This document shows, in pieces, positions 45,894 through 54,472 of a DNA stretch of 64,000 nt. The notes under the pieces are model-generated. The model was not told the DNA's origin and did not search any database. It saw only the letters and a list, made by a program, of their open reading frames with translations. Source of the stretch: Paenibacillus woosongensis (GTDB taxonomy: Bacteria > Bacillota > Bacilli > Paenibacillales > Paenibacillaceae); NCBI RefSeq assembly GCF_009725165.1, contig NZ_WNZW01000001.1:434001-498000 (forward strand), given 5' to 3'. Every line of letters starts with the position of its first letter. Positions within the stretch are counted from its first letter, which is position 1. Both the position numbers and the translations under genes were made by a program.

Positions 45894-46766
45894 CTAGCGC
45901 CCGAATGATAAGTGCACCCTCTGTTCGATTAAATCAGCCACATGTCTGACGGTTTCCATGTGCGGCCAAGTAATCGCGGGCGTGGTGTTCACTTCAATGA
46001 CAACATAATCGTCATCGTCCACTTCCAGTAAATCGACACCTGCCACGGGTGCCTGAAATATGCGGGAGCACAGTTCGGCCAGTTCGATCATCCTAGGTGC
46101 AAGAGGACAAGCTTCCCAGGTTCCCCCGCTGGACAAATTCGTCAAAAAGCCCCCATCGACTGCATATCGAAAAAAAGCAAATTCTGCTCTATAGTCCACA
46201 ACTCTGACACGGATATCCCTGCCCGGCTTGTCCAGGCACGCCTGAACGTATAGTGCCTTATGATCCCGCAAGTAATAAGGGGCAAGGTTTCTCAGACTGT
46301 TTATATCATCAACTCGCACCACCTGCTCGCCTTTTGCACCAATTACAGGTTTCAGTACGAGGGGAAATCCTAATATTTCCGCTGTTTCCTCCAACTGCTC
46401 ACAAGAGCCGATAAACCGGGTGGGGATATGCGGAATTTGATGCACTGTAAGCAAAACCGAGTTCAGGAACTTATTTTGGCCGCTGCCGAGAACATCTGAG
46501 CCGTTAATTACCGGGATCCCGCATATTTCAAAAGCTTTGAGCAGCCACAGCCCGTACTCGCGCTGAGACAGCGATACCCAGCCTAGCACGCAAGCCAGGT
46601 TCAGCGTTCGGTCATTGAATTTAAAGCGGGTACCTGACATATCCATGTCTATCGTAATTTCATAGGGCCTTGCGCAAATTGTATCAAGTCCCCTTCCATT
46701 CAAGGCGGCGGCCAGTTCAGTGACATCCGGCGTTTCTTCACGGCATAAAATCAGTATCGATTGCAC
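45894..46766 (-). CDS. RimK/LysX-type ATP-grasp ligase
   Basis: A 290-residue ATP-grasp ligase. LNSVLLTVHQIPHIPT, VLKPVIGAKGEQVVRV (ATP-binding loop), DIRVRVVDYRAEFAFFR, and AGVDLLEVDDDDYVVIEVNTTPAITW (Mg ligands) match the RimK/LysX/MptN group, which adds amino acids to a carboxylate. GTG at 46766 is the best start (AAAGGA 9 nt upstream) and lies 29 nt inside the upstream gene. It could build the amide backbone of the product or charge a carrier. Confidence 0.82.
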   Translation of the reverse strand: MQSILILCREETPDVTELAAALNGRGLDTICARPYEITIDMDMSGTRFKFNDRTLNLACVLGWVSLSQREYGLWLLKAFEICGIPVINGSDVLGSGQNKFLNSVLLTVHQIPHIPTRFIGSCEQLEETAEILGFPLVLKPVIGAKGEQVVRVDDINSLRNLAPYYLRDHKALYVQACLDKPGRDIRVRVVDYRAEFAFFRYAVDGGFLTNLSSGGTWEACPLAPRMIELAELCSRIFQAPVAGVDLLEVDDDDYVVIEVNTTPAITWPHMETVRHVADLIEQRVHLSFGR

Positions 46767-48075
46767 GGGTATCCGTCCTTTCTCTCTCTTCACTGTAAAA
46801 GACTGGACCTATCGCCGCTCCGTTCGCATAATTGATTACGGAACTCTCCGTGATCTCTTTTGTCCGTAAAACATGCCCGATATGCCGGTTTCCAAACAGA
46901 TAGCATCCCCATAAAAAACTAGCCTGTTCCTGATAAACGGCACCTCCCGGCTTCGCTATAACAACGGGCCCGGTAGAAGGCGCAATTCTTTCCTGGACGA
47001 CAGCCCTCGCTACCTGGGATGCCGAAGACAAATAGGAATCAATACGGGTGCCCCACTCGGCTTCAGACGCCTCCCAGCCGCAGATGATGCCTGCCCCGCC
47101 GTATCCGTCCGCAGGTTTGATGAGCAATCGTTCCCTCTCGCGCAGAGCGTAAGCTCTATTCCTAGTGGTTAGCAGTCTGGTTTCGGGTATATGCCGTCTG
47201 ACCCATTCGGTGTCTTCCGCTGAAAGGCCTGTCTGATATGCAGGATCAGATAGAAGGGCAAACAACACCTTGCTGCCGGCAATCCGGCTGGAGAAACCCA
47301 TCGGCATTTCTACGAGGCGATCCTCCAGCGCGTCAAGTATATGTTCAAACTCAGAGGGGGACCGCTGCAAATCCTCCAGATCAAATAGGCGGTAAATCAC
47401 ATCTACCTTCTCGCCCCTGACATAAAGTCCATCCTTCCGGCGCTCAAGCTCCTTCGGCGTGCATACCGTTACCCGTGTCTTGGTGATTTCATGAAACCGG
47501 TCGGCGATGTCGTTCAGCGTCGCCTGCATGGCGGGCATCGAAAAGTCGCTTTCGACAAAAGCCATCAGCGGATTTGTGTAATGCGAGAGAAACGAGCTGA
47601 CCACAAGCCAAGCCCATTCGCTTAGCGGCTCCAACCATTCAGCCTCCTGCTTGCGAACGGCCTCACGGACCGATGGCAGCTTAAGCAGGATTGAATGAAA
47701 GGAAGCTTCCAGCAACCCGCCTACGCTGCTTCCCAAGTTTAATTCCAGCATTTTGGGCTGACCCTGATCGTCATAAATGTCACTGCGGACAAGCACATGC
47801 TGTCTATCCAGGCGCGGGCTGGCTTGAATCCAGCGCAGTACTGTGTCTGAATAGCCCAGCCAACGGGCTACCCGCACCATATCCCCGCCGAACAATCGCT
47901 CGATCGTTAACTCAATCAGATCCAGCAGCTTCTCCGTCGCAGCGGCGTCCTGCTTCATCTTTGCTGCGCTCCGGACTTGCGGCGAAACGATAATTCTTGA
48001 CTTGGCGGGTAGAACTTGTCCTGCTTGGCTAAACATATCGTCTACTTCATTTGAAGTTGGAAGAATCGTATTCAT
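46738..48075 (-). CDS. Circularly permuted ATP-grasp-like enzyme (first gene of cluster)
   Basis: A 445-residue paralogue of the product of 40552-41991. It shows MLELNLGSSVGGLLEASF, VDVIYRLFDLEDL, SKVLFALLSDPAYQTGLSAED, HIPETRLL and the C-terminal ATP-binding RLLIKPADGYGGAGI. The order of domains is that of circularly permuted ATP-grasp proteins. It lacks the Cys tail. ATG at 48075 has GGAGG 7 nt upstream. The leader (48076-48218) is very AT-rich, follows a terminator, and probably holds the cluster promoter, though no clear -35/-10 pair could be fixed. Confidence 0.72.
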   Translation of the reverse strand: MNTILPTSNEVDDMFSQAGQVLPAKSRIIVSPQVRSAAKMKQDAAATEKLLDLIELTIERLFGGDMVRVARWLGYSDTVLRWIQASPRLDRQHVLVRSDIYDDQGQPKMLELNLGSSVGGLLEASFHSILLKLPSVREAVRKQEAEWLEPLSEWAWLVVSSFLSHYTNPLMAFVESDFSMPAMQATLNDIADRFHEITKTRVTVCTPKELERRKDGLYVRGEKVDVIYRLFDLEDLQRSPSEFEHILDALEDRLVEMPMGFSSRIAGSKVLFALLSDPAYQTGLSAEDTEWVRRHIPETRLLTTRNRAYALRERERLLIKPADGYGGAGIICGWEASEAEWGTRIDSYLSSASQVARAVVQERIAPSTGPVVIAKPGGAVYQEQASFLWGCYLFGNRHIGHVLRTKEITESSVINYANGAAIGPVFYSEERERTDTRAIDTDFMP

Positions 48076-48218
48076 CAGTTTCCTCCGATCCATTTTTAGC
48101 CATATTATCTATTACTTGTTATTAATATATCATATTTTAATGTAAAATGTTGTTATTTTTTGAATTATTTAAAATCTATTTTATATATTTTATTGGTAAA
48201 AATAGGATTGAACAAAGA

Positions 48219-48269
48219 AAAACAGTGCTTTTGGAAGAATAAAGATTATTCTCTCAAAAGCACTGTTTT
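48219..48269 (-). terminator. Terminator of the phzF-like gene
   Basis: Long perfect arms AAAACAGTGCTTTTG (48219-48233) and CAAAAGCACTGTTTT (48255-48269); on the minus strand the stem ends in a T-rich TTTTCTTTG. The loop contains a second small stem. It isolates the phzF-like transcript from the ATP-grasp cluster. Confidence 0.88.
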
Positions 48270-48306
48270 CATATATCGCCTAACTATCGCCTAGTAAGCC
48301 GTTATA

Positions 48307-49149
48307 CTATAAATGCAGCACAGAGCCGCCAATTTCCACACCTTCGGCCGTGACCATGACGCGGATTTCGCTTTCGGCGCCAACATGCTTGCCCTGTACG
48401 AAAACATATTTTGCCGGCCCTCCCTCCTGAAACAAAAGATCGCCAAGCGCCCCGGCCGCTACGCCAGTGGCAGCATCCTCCAGAATGCCAAACAACGGAT
48501 TAAAACCGCGGGCGTGGACATACAGAGCCCCCGCGTCCTTCGCCTCCTCTTTCGTTTGCTGAATGGCATATGCATATACTCCGTTTACACGGTGCTTCCG
48601 GCTCCATTCCTCGATATCCTCGAACTTAGGAGCCATTGCATCCAGATGCGTTAAATGACAAAGAGGAACCAGCAATTTGGGAGAGCCGATGCTGGCGGCA
48701 CCAAAAGGCGCATGCTCAGAAATATCGCCAGGTTCCACTCCAAGCATATGAGCTATTTCGATCCGGTCCGGTATCATATCCAGACGGCGGGCCCGTTCAG
48801 TCTTAAAATAATAATGGCCCTGGGGGGATTTTGTTATGACAATAGGCGTCCCCGACCCGGCAATGACTTGCAAACGATCAAGTTGGCATTGCTGTATCAT
48901 ATAGGCGCCGGCTGCCAGTGTCCCGTGTCCGCAAAACGTCATTTCCTTCTCAGTGGAGAAATATCGCAAGACAGCATCCCGCTCCTGAGCGCTGCCAAAC
49001 TGCACGAACACCGTAACAGGCGCACCGGAACGCCTCGCTAATTCAAGCAGTTGTGCATCCGACCAGCCGCCGTACTCGATAACGGCAGCCGCATTTCCCT
49101 GGCTGGTATCATCAGTAAATACCTTGTATGTATGGATATCCTGCGCCAT
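48307..49149 (-). CDS. PhzF-family protein lacking the usual catalytic Glu
   Basis: A 280-residue two-lobed DAP-epimerase-like fold: TYKVFTDDTSQGNAAAV, FCGHGTLAAGAYMI, and EDAATGVAAGALGDLL, all PhzF landmarks. The residue matching Glu45 of Pseudomonas PhzF (in an S-E-S/T-T-F context) is Val45 here (SGAPVTVFV), so isomerase chemistry through that acid/base is unlikely. ATG at 49149 with AAAGGAGAGG upstream. It lies directly upstream of the biosynthetic cluster, in the same direction, but is separately terminated. The function is unknown; a cluster role is possible but unproven. Confidence 0.82.
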   Translation of the reverse strand: MAQDIHTYKVFTDDTSQGNAAAVIEYGGWSDAQLLELARRSGAPVTVFVQFGSAQERDAVLRYFSTEKEMTFCGHGTLAAGAYMIQQCQLDRLQVIAGSGTPIVITKSPQGHYYFKTERARRLDMIPDRIEIAHMLGVEPGDISEHAPFGAASIGSPKLLVPLCHLTHLDAMAPKFEDIEEWSRKHRVNGVYAYAIQQTKEEAKDAGALYVHARGFNPLFGILEDAATGVAAGALGDLLFQEGGPAKYVFVQGKHVGAESEIRVMVTAEGVEIGGSVLHL

Positions 49150-49290
49150 ATCAATCCGCCCTCTCCTTTGACCTAACAAACAATCGTAGTTCAATACTAC
49201 CTTCTCTTCATAATCTGTCAACCTTATTTTTCAATTTTTAGATCATTATGGGCTATGTATTCGCAGGTAAATGTCGCTGGACGATCAAAA

Positions 49291-49325
49291 CAAACAGGGC
49301 TGGATCGATTAACGATCCAGCCCTG
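49291..49325 (-). terminator. Terminator of dps
   Basis: The minus-strand stem CAGGGCTGGATCG / CGATCCAGCCCTG (13 bp, 5-nt loop) is followed by TTTGTTTTG. Confidence 0.88.
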
Positions 49326-49345
49326 CTTTGTACCCTAATGTGCAA

Positions 49346-49819
49346 TTATCCTAAATACGTGCGAAGCATCCACATATGCTTCTCTAAATCGCCCTTGAAG
49401 CCGGTCAGCAAATCAGCAGTCGCTTCATCGCCTTCTTTGTCCGCCAGTTCAATGCCTTCCTGGAACGACTCGGACAAGGTAGCGAAATCCTCAACCAGTG
49501 CCTGAACCATGGCGCGTTCGTCTTCCTTGCCGGTAGCCTCTTGAATCGTGGCAATTTCCAAATACTCCTTCATTGTTGCAGCCGGGCTCCCTTTAATCGT
49601 TAGCAGGCGCTCGGCTATGGCGTCCATTTTTTCCGTAACGTCATTGTAGAGCTCCTCGAATTTGACATGCAGCGTGAAGAAGTTTTCCCCCTTCACATAC
49701 CAATGGTAGTTGTGTATCTTAACATACAGCACGTTCAGGTTAGCAACCTGCTCGTTTAAAACCTGCTCCAAACTTGTTTTGCTCGCCTTGCTTGCAGACT
49801 TGGAATCAGCTTTAGCCAT
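49346..49819 (-). CDS. dps: Dps-family ferritin-like DNA-protection protein
   Basis: A 157-residue four-helix protein. The Dps ferroxidase site is seen in NYHWYVKGENFFTLHVKFEELYND (two His on helix A and acidic residues on the next helix). Dps dodecamers oxidise and store Fe2+ and protect DNA. A basic Lys/Ser-rich N-terminus (MAKADSKSASKASK) may contact DNA. ATG at 49819 behind GAGGGAC. No PerR box could be identified in the 286-base gap shared with mtnK. Confidence 0.93.
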   Translation of the reverse strand: MAKADSKSASKASKTSLEQVLNEQVANLNVLYVKIHNYHWYVKGENFFTLHVKFEELYNDVTEKMDAIAERLLTIKGSPAATMKEYLEIATIQEATGKEDERAMVQALVEDFATLSESFQEGIELADKEGDEATADLLTGFKGDLEKHMWMLRTYLG

Positions 49820-50105
49820 AATACAGTCCCTCATTTCTTTCGTGATTGTTTATATATTCACCCTAGAGCATGCAAATCATGCCTGAAGCGAATGAAAGTT
49901 ACATACCAGGCTTCCAGGTACCATATAAGTATCATACCCGACCCTGGCTTAGGCGAAACAATTTAAATCACACCTCTTTGAAAAAAAGAATGATAATATC
50001 ACACTTTTCCGATATACTAACTTTAAACTATTTTTAATGATGTTTTCTATAATTAAGCTAGAAACAATTTAAAAACATATTTTTATCATCTGGAGGTGCT
50101 TTACC

Positions 50106-51329
50106 ATGTCCTCATACCGTCCCTTTTCCCTAGAGGATGCCACTGCCTATGCCAAGTCGATTCCTGACTTTTTCGCAGCTGATGCCGCGCTGTCCTGCGA
50201 GGAAATCGGTGACGGCAACTTGAATCTGGTATTCAGAGTTGCCGACCCGCAGCAAAATAAGAGCCTGATTATAAAACAAGCCCTGCCTTATGCCAAGGTG
50301 GTTGGCGAATCATGGCCGCTCAGTCTTGATCGAGCCCGCATCGAACGCAATGCGCTGGAAATTCAGCACCGGCTGTGCCCGGATCTCGTTCCGGCAATAT
50401 ATGGAGGCGATGACGAGCTGGCCATCACGGTTATGGAAGACTTGTCCGGTTATACGATTATGCGTCAAGGTCTGATCGCCGGAAACACCTATGACCATTT
50501 TGCGGAGCATATCGGCCGATTTATCGCCACAACCCTGTTTTATACCTCCGACCTCGGTATGAACCAACAGGAGAAGAAGCTTCAATCCGCAAAGTTCATC
50601 AATCCGGATTTATGCAAAATTACCGAGGACTTGATCTTCGAGGATCCATACAGAGACGCCGCAAATAACAGCTTTACCGAGGATATTCGGGCAGAAGCCG
50701 AGATGCTGTGGCAGGATCATGCTCTGCACCTTGAAGTTGCCCTGCTTAGAGAGAAGTTTCTTACGCAGGGTCAAGCGCTGCTGCATGGCGATCTCCATAC
50801 CGGCAGCATCTTCATAACGCCCGAATCAACCAAGGTCATTGATCCTGAATTCGCCTATTACGGTCCAATTGGCTTCGATATCGGCGCAGTCATCGCCAAC
50901 CTATTGCTGAATTATGCAGCACAGCCCGGCTGGAGCAGCAGTGACGAGGTACTGCAGGAGCGCCGTTCTTGGCTTCTCACGACGATTGTCGGCGTGTGGA
51001 ATCATTTCGAACTTAACTTCCGCAAGTTTTGGGATACGGACGGCATAGATATCATGTCCAAGACACCTGGCTATCAGGATCTCTACATCGACCAAATCCG
51101 CAAGGACGCTATCGGATTTGCGGGCTGCAAGGTAATCCGCAGAATCGTTGGATTATCCCATGTGGCGGACATTGACACGATCGAAGACGAACTCTCCCGC
51201 CGCCAGGCCAAAATAACAGCCTTGGAAATCGGCAAACGGCTAATCAAAGGCGGCAGATCAGCAGCATCCATCGCCGAAGTGATCGAATGGGCTAAAGCAG
51301 CCGCAGCCAAGGAGGGCGCTAACGTATGA
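50106..51329 (+). CDS. mtnK: Methylthioribose kinase
   Basis: A 407-residue kinase of the choline-kinase-like fold. [13 protein letters not shown] near the start, IIKQALPY (ATP lysine), [13 protein letters not shown] (catalytic Asp) and [17 protein letters not shown] (metal Asp) are characteristic of MtnK, which phosphorylates 5-methylthioribose in methionine salvage. RBS GGAGGTG. The 286 nt upstream (49820-50105) are AT-rich and hold no S-box SAM riboswitch core that I can recognise, unlike B. subtilis mtnKA. mtnA follows with a 4-nt overlap. Confidence 0.95.
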   Translation: MSSYRPFSLEDATAYAKSIPDFFAADAALSCEEIGDGNLNLVFRVADPQQNKSLIIKQALPYAKVVGESWPLSLDRARIERNALEIQHRLCPDLVPAIYGGDDELAITVMEDLSGYTIMRQGLIAGNTYDHFAEHIGRFIATTLFYTSDLGMNQQEKKLQSAKFINPDLCKITEDLIFEDPYRDAANNSFTEDIRAEAEMLWQDHALHLEVALLREKFLTQGQALLHGDLHTGSIFITPESTKVIDPEFAYYGPIGFDIGAVIANLLLNYAAQPGWSSSDEVLQERRSWLLTTIVGVWNHFELNFRKFWDTDGIDIMSKTPGYQDLYIDQIRKDAIGFAGCKVIRRIVGLSHVADIDTIEDELSRRQAKITALEIGKRLIKGGRSAASIAEVIEWAKAAAAKEGANV

Positions 51330-52435
51330 CCACCGGACAACATAGCGGAATATTGAACTCCAGCCCGGCAGCCCGGCAAAGCCGAGAGCCGCTGCTTAGT
51401 CTCCGCTGGACAGACGGCAAGCTCCTGATGCTTGACCAGCGGCTGCTTCCTGAAGAAATCGTATTCCTGGAGCTGACGACGCCAGAAGAGGTATGGGACG
51501 GCATCCATGCCATGAAGGTGCGTGGAGCACCGGCGATCGGCATTGCAGCGGCTTATGGCGTAGTCTTAGGAGCAAATGCCTGCCAGGGAGACAGCGACAA
51601 TTGGCTCGGGCATGTAACGGCAGTAGCTGAACATTTGGCCACCTCGCGGCCAACCGCAGTCAACCTGTTCTGGGCGCTTGACCGGATGAAGGCGCGGGCA
51701 GCGCAGCTCGCAGCCGAATATGCCGATCAGGCCAAGCGCAATGAAGGGTTGCTGGCCGAGGCGATAGCGATCCACCAGGAAGATGAGGAAGTATGCCGGA
51801 AAATCGGAGAGCATGCGCTGCCGCTTTTTGCATCAGGAATGGGCGTCCTCACCCACTGCAATGCCGGAGGACTGGCGACAGCCAAATACGGTACGGCTCT
51901 TGCCCCGTTCTACCTCGCCCAGGAGCAGGGGATTGATCTGAAAATCTATGCCGACGAGACTAGACCTGTTCTTCAAGGCGCTAGACTGACCGCATTCGAG
52001 CTGCAGCAGGCGGGAATCGATGTTACCCTGCTCTGCGACAACATGGCTGGACTCGTGATGTCCAAAGGCTGGATTGATGCCGTCATCGTCGGAACCGACA
52101 GAATCGCCGCCAACGGAGACGTTGCCAACAAAATCGGAACATACAGCCTTGCCGTCCTGGCCAAAGCACACAATATTCCTTTCTATGTCGCATCACCGTT
52201 GTCAACGATTGACCTTGAAACGGAAAGCGGCCAACTGATTCCGATTGAGGAACGGCCTGAGCGCGAGGTGACGGAAGGATTCGGCAAACGCACAGCTCCA
52301 TCTGGCGTCAAAGTGTTTAATCCTTCATTTGACGTTACTCCGCATCATTTGATCACAGCGATCATAACGGAAAAGGGAATCGTCAAACCGCCTTTTAAAG
52401 ACAATTTAGCCGCCCTTTTCAAAAAAGCGGATTAA
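51326..52435 (+). CDS. mtnA: Methylthioribose-1-phosphate isomerase
   Basis: A 369-residue eIF2B-alpha-like isomerase. [26 protein letters not shown] (catalytic Cys), and [19 protein letters not shown] (catalytic Asp) are MtnA hallmarks. It converts methylthioribose-1-phosphate to methylthioribulose-1-phosphate. The ATG overlaps the mtnK stop (ATGA). Downstream salvage genes (mtnB, W, X, D) are not in the window. Confidence 0.96.
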   Translation: MTTGQHSGILNSSPAARQSREPLLSLRWTDGKLLMLDQRLLPEEIVFLELTTPEEVWDGIHAMKVRGAPAIGIAAAYGVVLGANACQGDSDNWLGHVTAVAEHLATSRPTAVNLFWALDRMKARAAQLAAEYADQAKRNEGLLAEAIAIHQEDEEVCRKIGEHALPLFASGMGVLTHCNAGGLATAKYGTALAPFYLAQEQGIDLKIYADETRPVLQGARLTAFELQQAGIDVTLLCDNMAGLVMSKGWIDAVIVGTDRIAANGDVANKIGTYSLAVLAKAHNIPFYVASPLSTIDLETESGQLIPIEERPEREVTEGFGKRTAPSGVKVFNPSFDVTPHHLITAIITEKGIVKPPFKDNLAALFKKAD

Positions 52436-52479
52436 GGATTTTCATAGTTTTTCAGAAAACACATGTTCTCTAGCGGGGA

Positions 52480-52505
52480 AAACCACTATTCATAGTGGTT
52501 TTTCT
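52480..52505 (+). terminator. Terminator of mtnKA
   Basis: The stem AAACCACTA / TAGTGGTTT with a 4-nt loop is followed by TTTC. Confidence 0.88.
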
Positions 52506-52688
52506 TGCCTTATCCGTAAGCAGAACTCACTTCTGTTTTTTTATCTTTCTGATATTTTCATAAAAAAAGTTTCATTTTGATTCTTTAGGACTATTATTGT
52601 CCTGCGAGCGATGCTATGATTAATGGGTAATTTTTATTATCTTGTAACTAGGAGTGAACGAGACTTAACATGTCTATCTGGGGGAACT

Positions 52689-53279
52689 ATGGACAATAAT
52701 AACAATGATCATGAACAATTGGGATATTTATTCAATGTGGAAATCCTAGTGAAAAGTAAATCCAATGCCGTTGCACTCCAATCGCTGCTGCAGATCCTTA
52801 ACAGCGGGGAAGAAATTATCGATTATCGGATCAATTCGGGGATAGAGCTTGGGGAAATCATCGAGTCCCTGCTCGCTGCCAAGAAGCAGTCCTTCATCTC
52901 CAAAACATACAAACGGCTTGGAACGAATACGCCAGACAAGCAAGATGCGGCCGGCAACAAATCATCCGGTCAACAACCTGATAAGGCGAAGCCTGCCGAG
53001 AAATCAAAAACTGCAGATAAACCAAAAATAGCACCGACCGTCAAAGACAGCTTCGCAGCCGTGGCTTTGAGCGGGGATTTTGGGGATTGGATCCAGAAAT
53101 ATATTTCCGAGAATCGGCTGGTGCGCATATTGGTCAATCGCAATGGGGAACGGATGAGCATCCCCTGCCGCATACTGAATTTCCAGTCAGAGAACTATGC
53201 CATCAACGTATATCATGTGGACGAGAAGCAAGTGTATACGTTTATGCTCAGCGAAGTCATTGATTTCATGGAAACATAG
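52689..53279 (+). CDS. Two-domain cytoplasmic protein of unknown function
   Basis: A 196-residue soluble protein I do not recognise. Residues 1-80 form a small alpha/beta unit (LGYLFNVEILVKSKSNAVALQ...). Residues about 85-125 are a low-complexity Lys/Pro/Ala/Asp/Gln linker. Residues 130-196 form a compact beta-rich module (WIQKYISENRLVRILVNRNGERMSIPCRIL...YHVDEKQVYTFMLSEV). The last part faintly resembles small Sm/SH3-like barrels (inference). ATG at 52689 is used because GGGGGAAC is just upstream and the upstream frame lacks an RBS. Single gene with its own terminator. Confidence 0.6.
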   Translation: MDNNNNDHEQLGYLFNVEILVKSKSNAVALQSLLQILNSGEEIIDYRINSGIELGEIIESLLAAKKQSFISKTYKRLGTNTPDKQDAAGNKSSGQQPDKAKPAEKSKTADKPKIAPTVKDSFAAVALSGDFGDWIQKYISENRLVRILVNRNGERMSIPCRILNFQSENYAINVYHVDEKQVYTFMLSEVIDFMET

Positions 53280-53318
53280 AATATAGGCCATTTCTAAATA
53301 ATATGCACAGGCATAATG

Positions 53319-53354
53319 AATGCTGCGCCGTCCTAACGACGGCGCAGCATTTTG
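53319..53354. terminator. Bidirectional terminator
   Basis: The 14-bp perfect stem AATGCTGCGCCGTC / GACGGCGCAGCATT with a 5-nt loop separates the convergent 52689-53279 and DUF423 genes. The T-tract is short on either side. Confidence 0.8.
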
Positions 53355-53363
53355 CATTCATGC

Positions 53364-53753
53364 CTATCTGCTGATTTGAGCACTGGATTGTTCCCAGGCG
53401 GACAACGCAAGCATAAGCCACCCTGCAATAAAAGATACCCCTCCAAGCGGAGTAATCGGACCAAGCCATTTCCATCCCGTCACCGCCAGCAAATAGAGAC
53501 TGCCTGAAAATAAGATAATCCCGATCAGAAATAATCGCGCAGACCAGCGCAGCTTGCGGCTGTCGCCCCACAAACCGGCCGCCAGAGCAGCGAGGATCAT
53601 TCCCAATCCATGAATCATATGATATTGGACCCCTGTCTTGTACGTATCCATCGAATCTGCAATGATCGGCTCCAGCACATGAGCGCCAAAGGCACCGAGG
53701 GCTACTGCAAGTAACATGATGATCGCCCCGGTTCCAGCCATTCTTCGCTGCAT
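53364..53753 (-). CDS. DUF423 membrane protein (YwdK-like)
   Basis: A 129-residue protein with four membrane helices: GAIIMLLAVALGAFGAHVLE near the N-terminus is the DUF423 hallmark, then YHMIHGLGMILAAL, LFLIGIILFSGSLYLLA and GPITPLGGVSFIAGW. The function of the family is unknown. ATG at 53753 preceded by AGGGGTGAGG. Confidence 0.88.
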   Translation of the reverse strand: MQRRMAGTGAIIMLLAVALGAFGAHVLEPIIADSMDTYKTGVQYHMIHGLGMILAALAAGLWGDSRKLRWSARLFLIGIILFSGSLYLLAVTGWKWLGPITPLGGVSFIAGWLMLALSAWEQSSAQISR

Positions 53754-53933
53754 ATCCTCACCCCTCCCCACATAAAAATAAGCGATTCAGTACTCGCTTA
53801 CCTATCATAACCCAGTCCGCTGCCCGATTGCCAGAACTGGGACGATCATGAATTTTTTTCTTGATTTTTGGCCGAATCTATGGAAGATTATACGTTAACA
53901 TAACCAAAATTCTACAAAGGAGCTTGATTATTA

Positions 53934-54347
53934 ATGAACTATCAACCTGGGGCACAACCTGGCCCTAATTATGAGCATGCGGCGGCGGCTCAGCCCCTGG
54001 CCCCTCTGAAGCATTCCGGGCTCGGCATCGCCTCATTCATTATGAGCATTCTTGCACTGATCGGTTATTTCGCAGCTTTCTTTCTAATTATTGCGGCCAT
54101 TGGCCAGGCTATTGATAATCCGGCTAACATCGAGGAGGCCTTGAAGCATAGCTCGGCAGCGATTCTTGGCGTCATTGCCATTTTCGGGGCAGGAATCATT
54201 AATTTAATCGCCCTCATTCTTGGTATCGTAGGACTCGTCCTCAAAAACCGCAAAAAAGTATTCGCCATCATCGGAACAGTGCTATCCTCACTATCCGTGG
54301 TGATGATCATCTACTTTTATATCGTCGGTACTATGCAGCAGGTTTAA
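53934..54347 (+). CDS. Small membrane protein (DUF4190-like)
   Basis: A 137-residue protein. A Pro/Gln/Ala-rich cytoplasmic start leads into LKHSGLGIASFIMSILALIG and further hydrophobic segments around residues 30-60, 75-105 and 112-135. This is the usual layout of DUF4190-type proteins, whose role is unknown. AAAGGAG precedes the ATG by 11 nt. Followed by a terminator. Confidence 0.7.
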   Translation: MNYQPGAQPGPNYEHAAAAQPLAPLKHSGLGIASFIMSILALIGYFAAFFLIIAAIGQAIDNPANIEEALKHSSAAILGVIAIFGAGIINLIALILGIVGLVLKNRKKVFAIIGTVLSSLSVVMIIYFYIVGTMQQV

Positions 54348-54360
54348 GTTATAACACAGC

Positions 54361-54406
54361 TTGCCCCCACGGTAATCTATCCAAGTTATCGCGGGGGCAA
54401 TTTATT
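54361..54406 (+). terminator. Terminator of the DUF4190-like gene
   Basis: The stem TTGCCCCC / GGGGGCAA with a 24-nt loop containing further pairing is followed by TTTATT. Confidence 0.8.
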
Positions 54407-54472
54407 GGAGATGTTAAACGTGCAAGCTTTTTGTTAAAATAAAGCTGGACTATCTGAAATAAGGGGATACTT

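Noticed and set aside
37366-48075. Reading the cluster as a bacilysin (bac) operon
   Set aside because: It has an ATP-grasp ligase and an MFS pump, but no prephenate decarboxylase-type BacA, cupin BacB or the dehydrogenases of that pathway.
49991-50001. TGATAATATCA inverted repeat between dps and mtnK as a Fur/PerR box
   Set aside because: The 5-1-5 symmetry is too short for a Fur-family box (7-1-7), and it lies nearer mtnK than dps.
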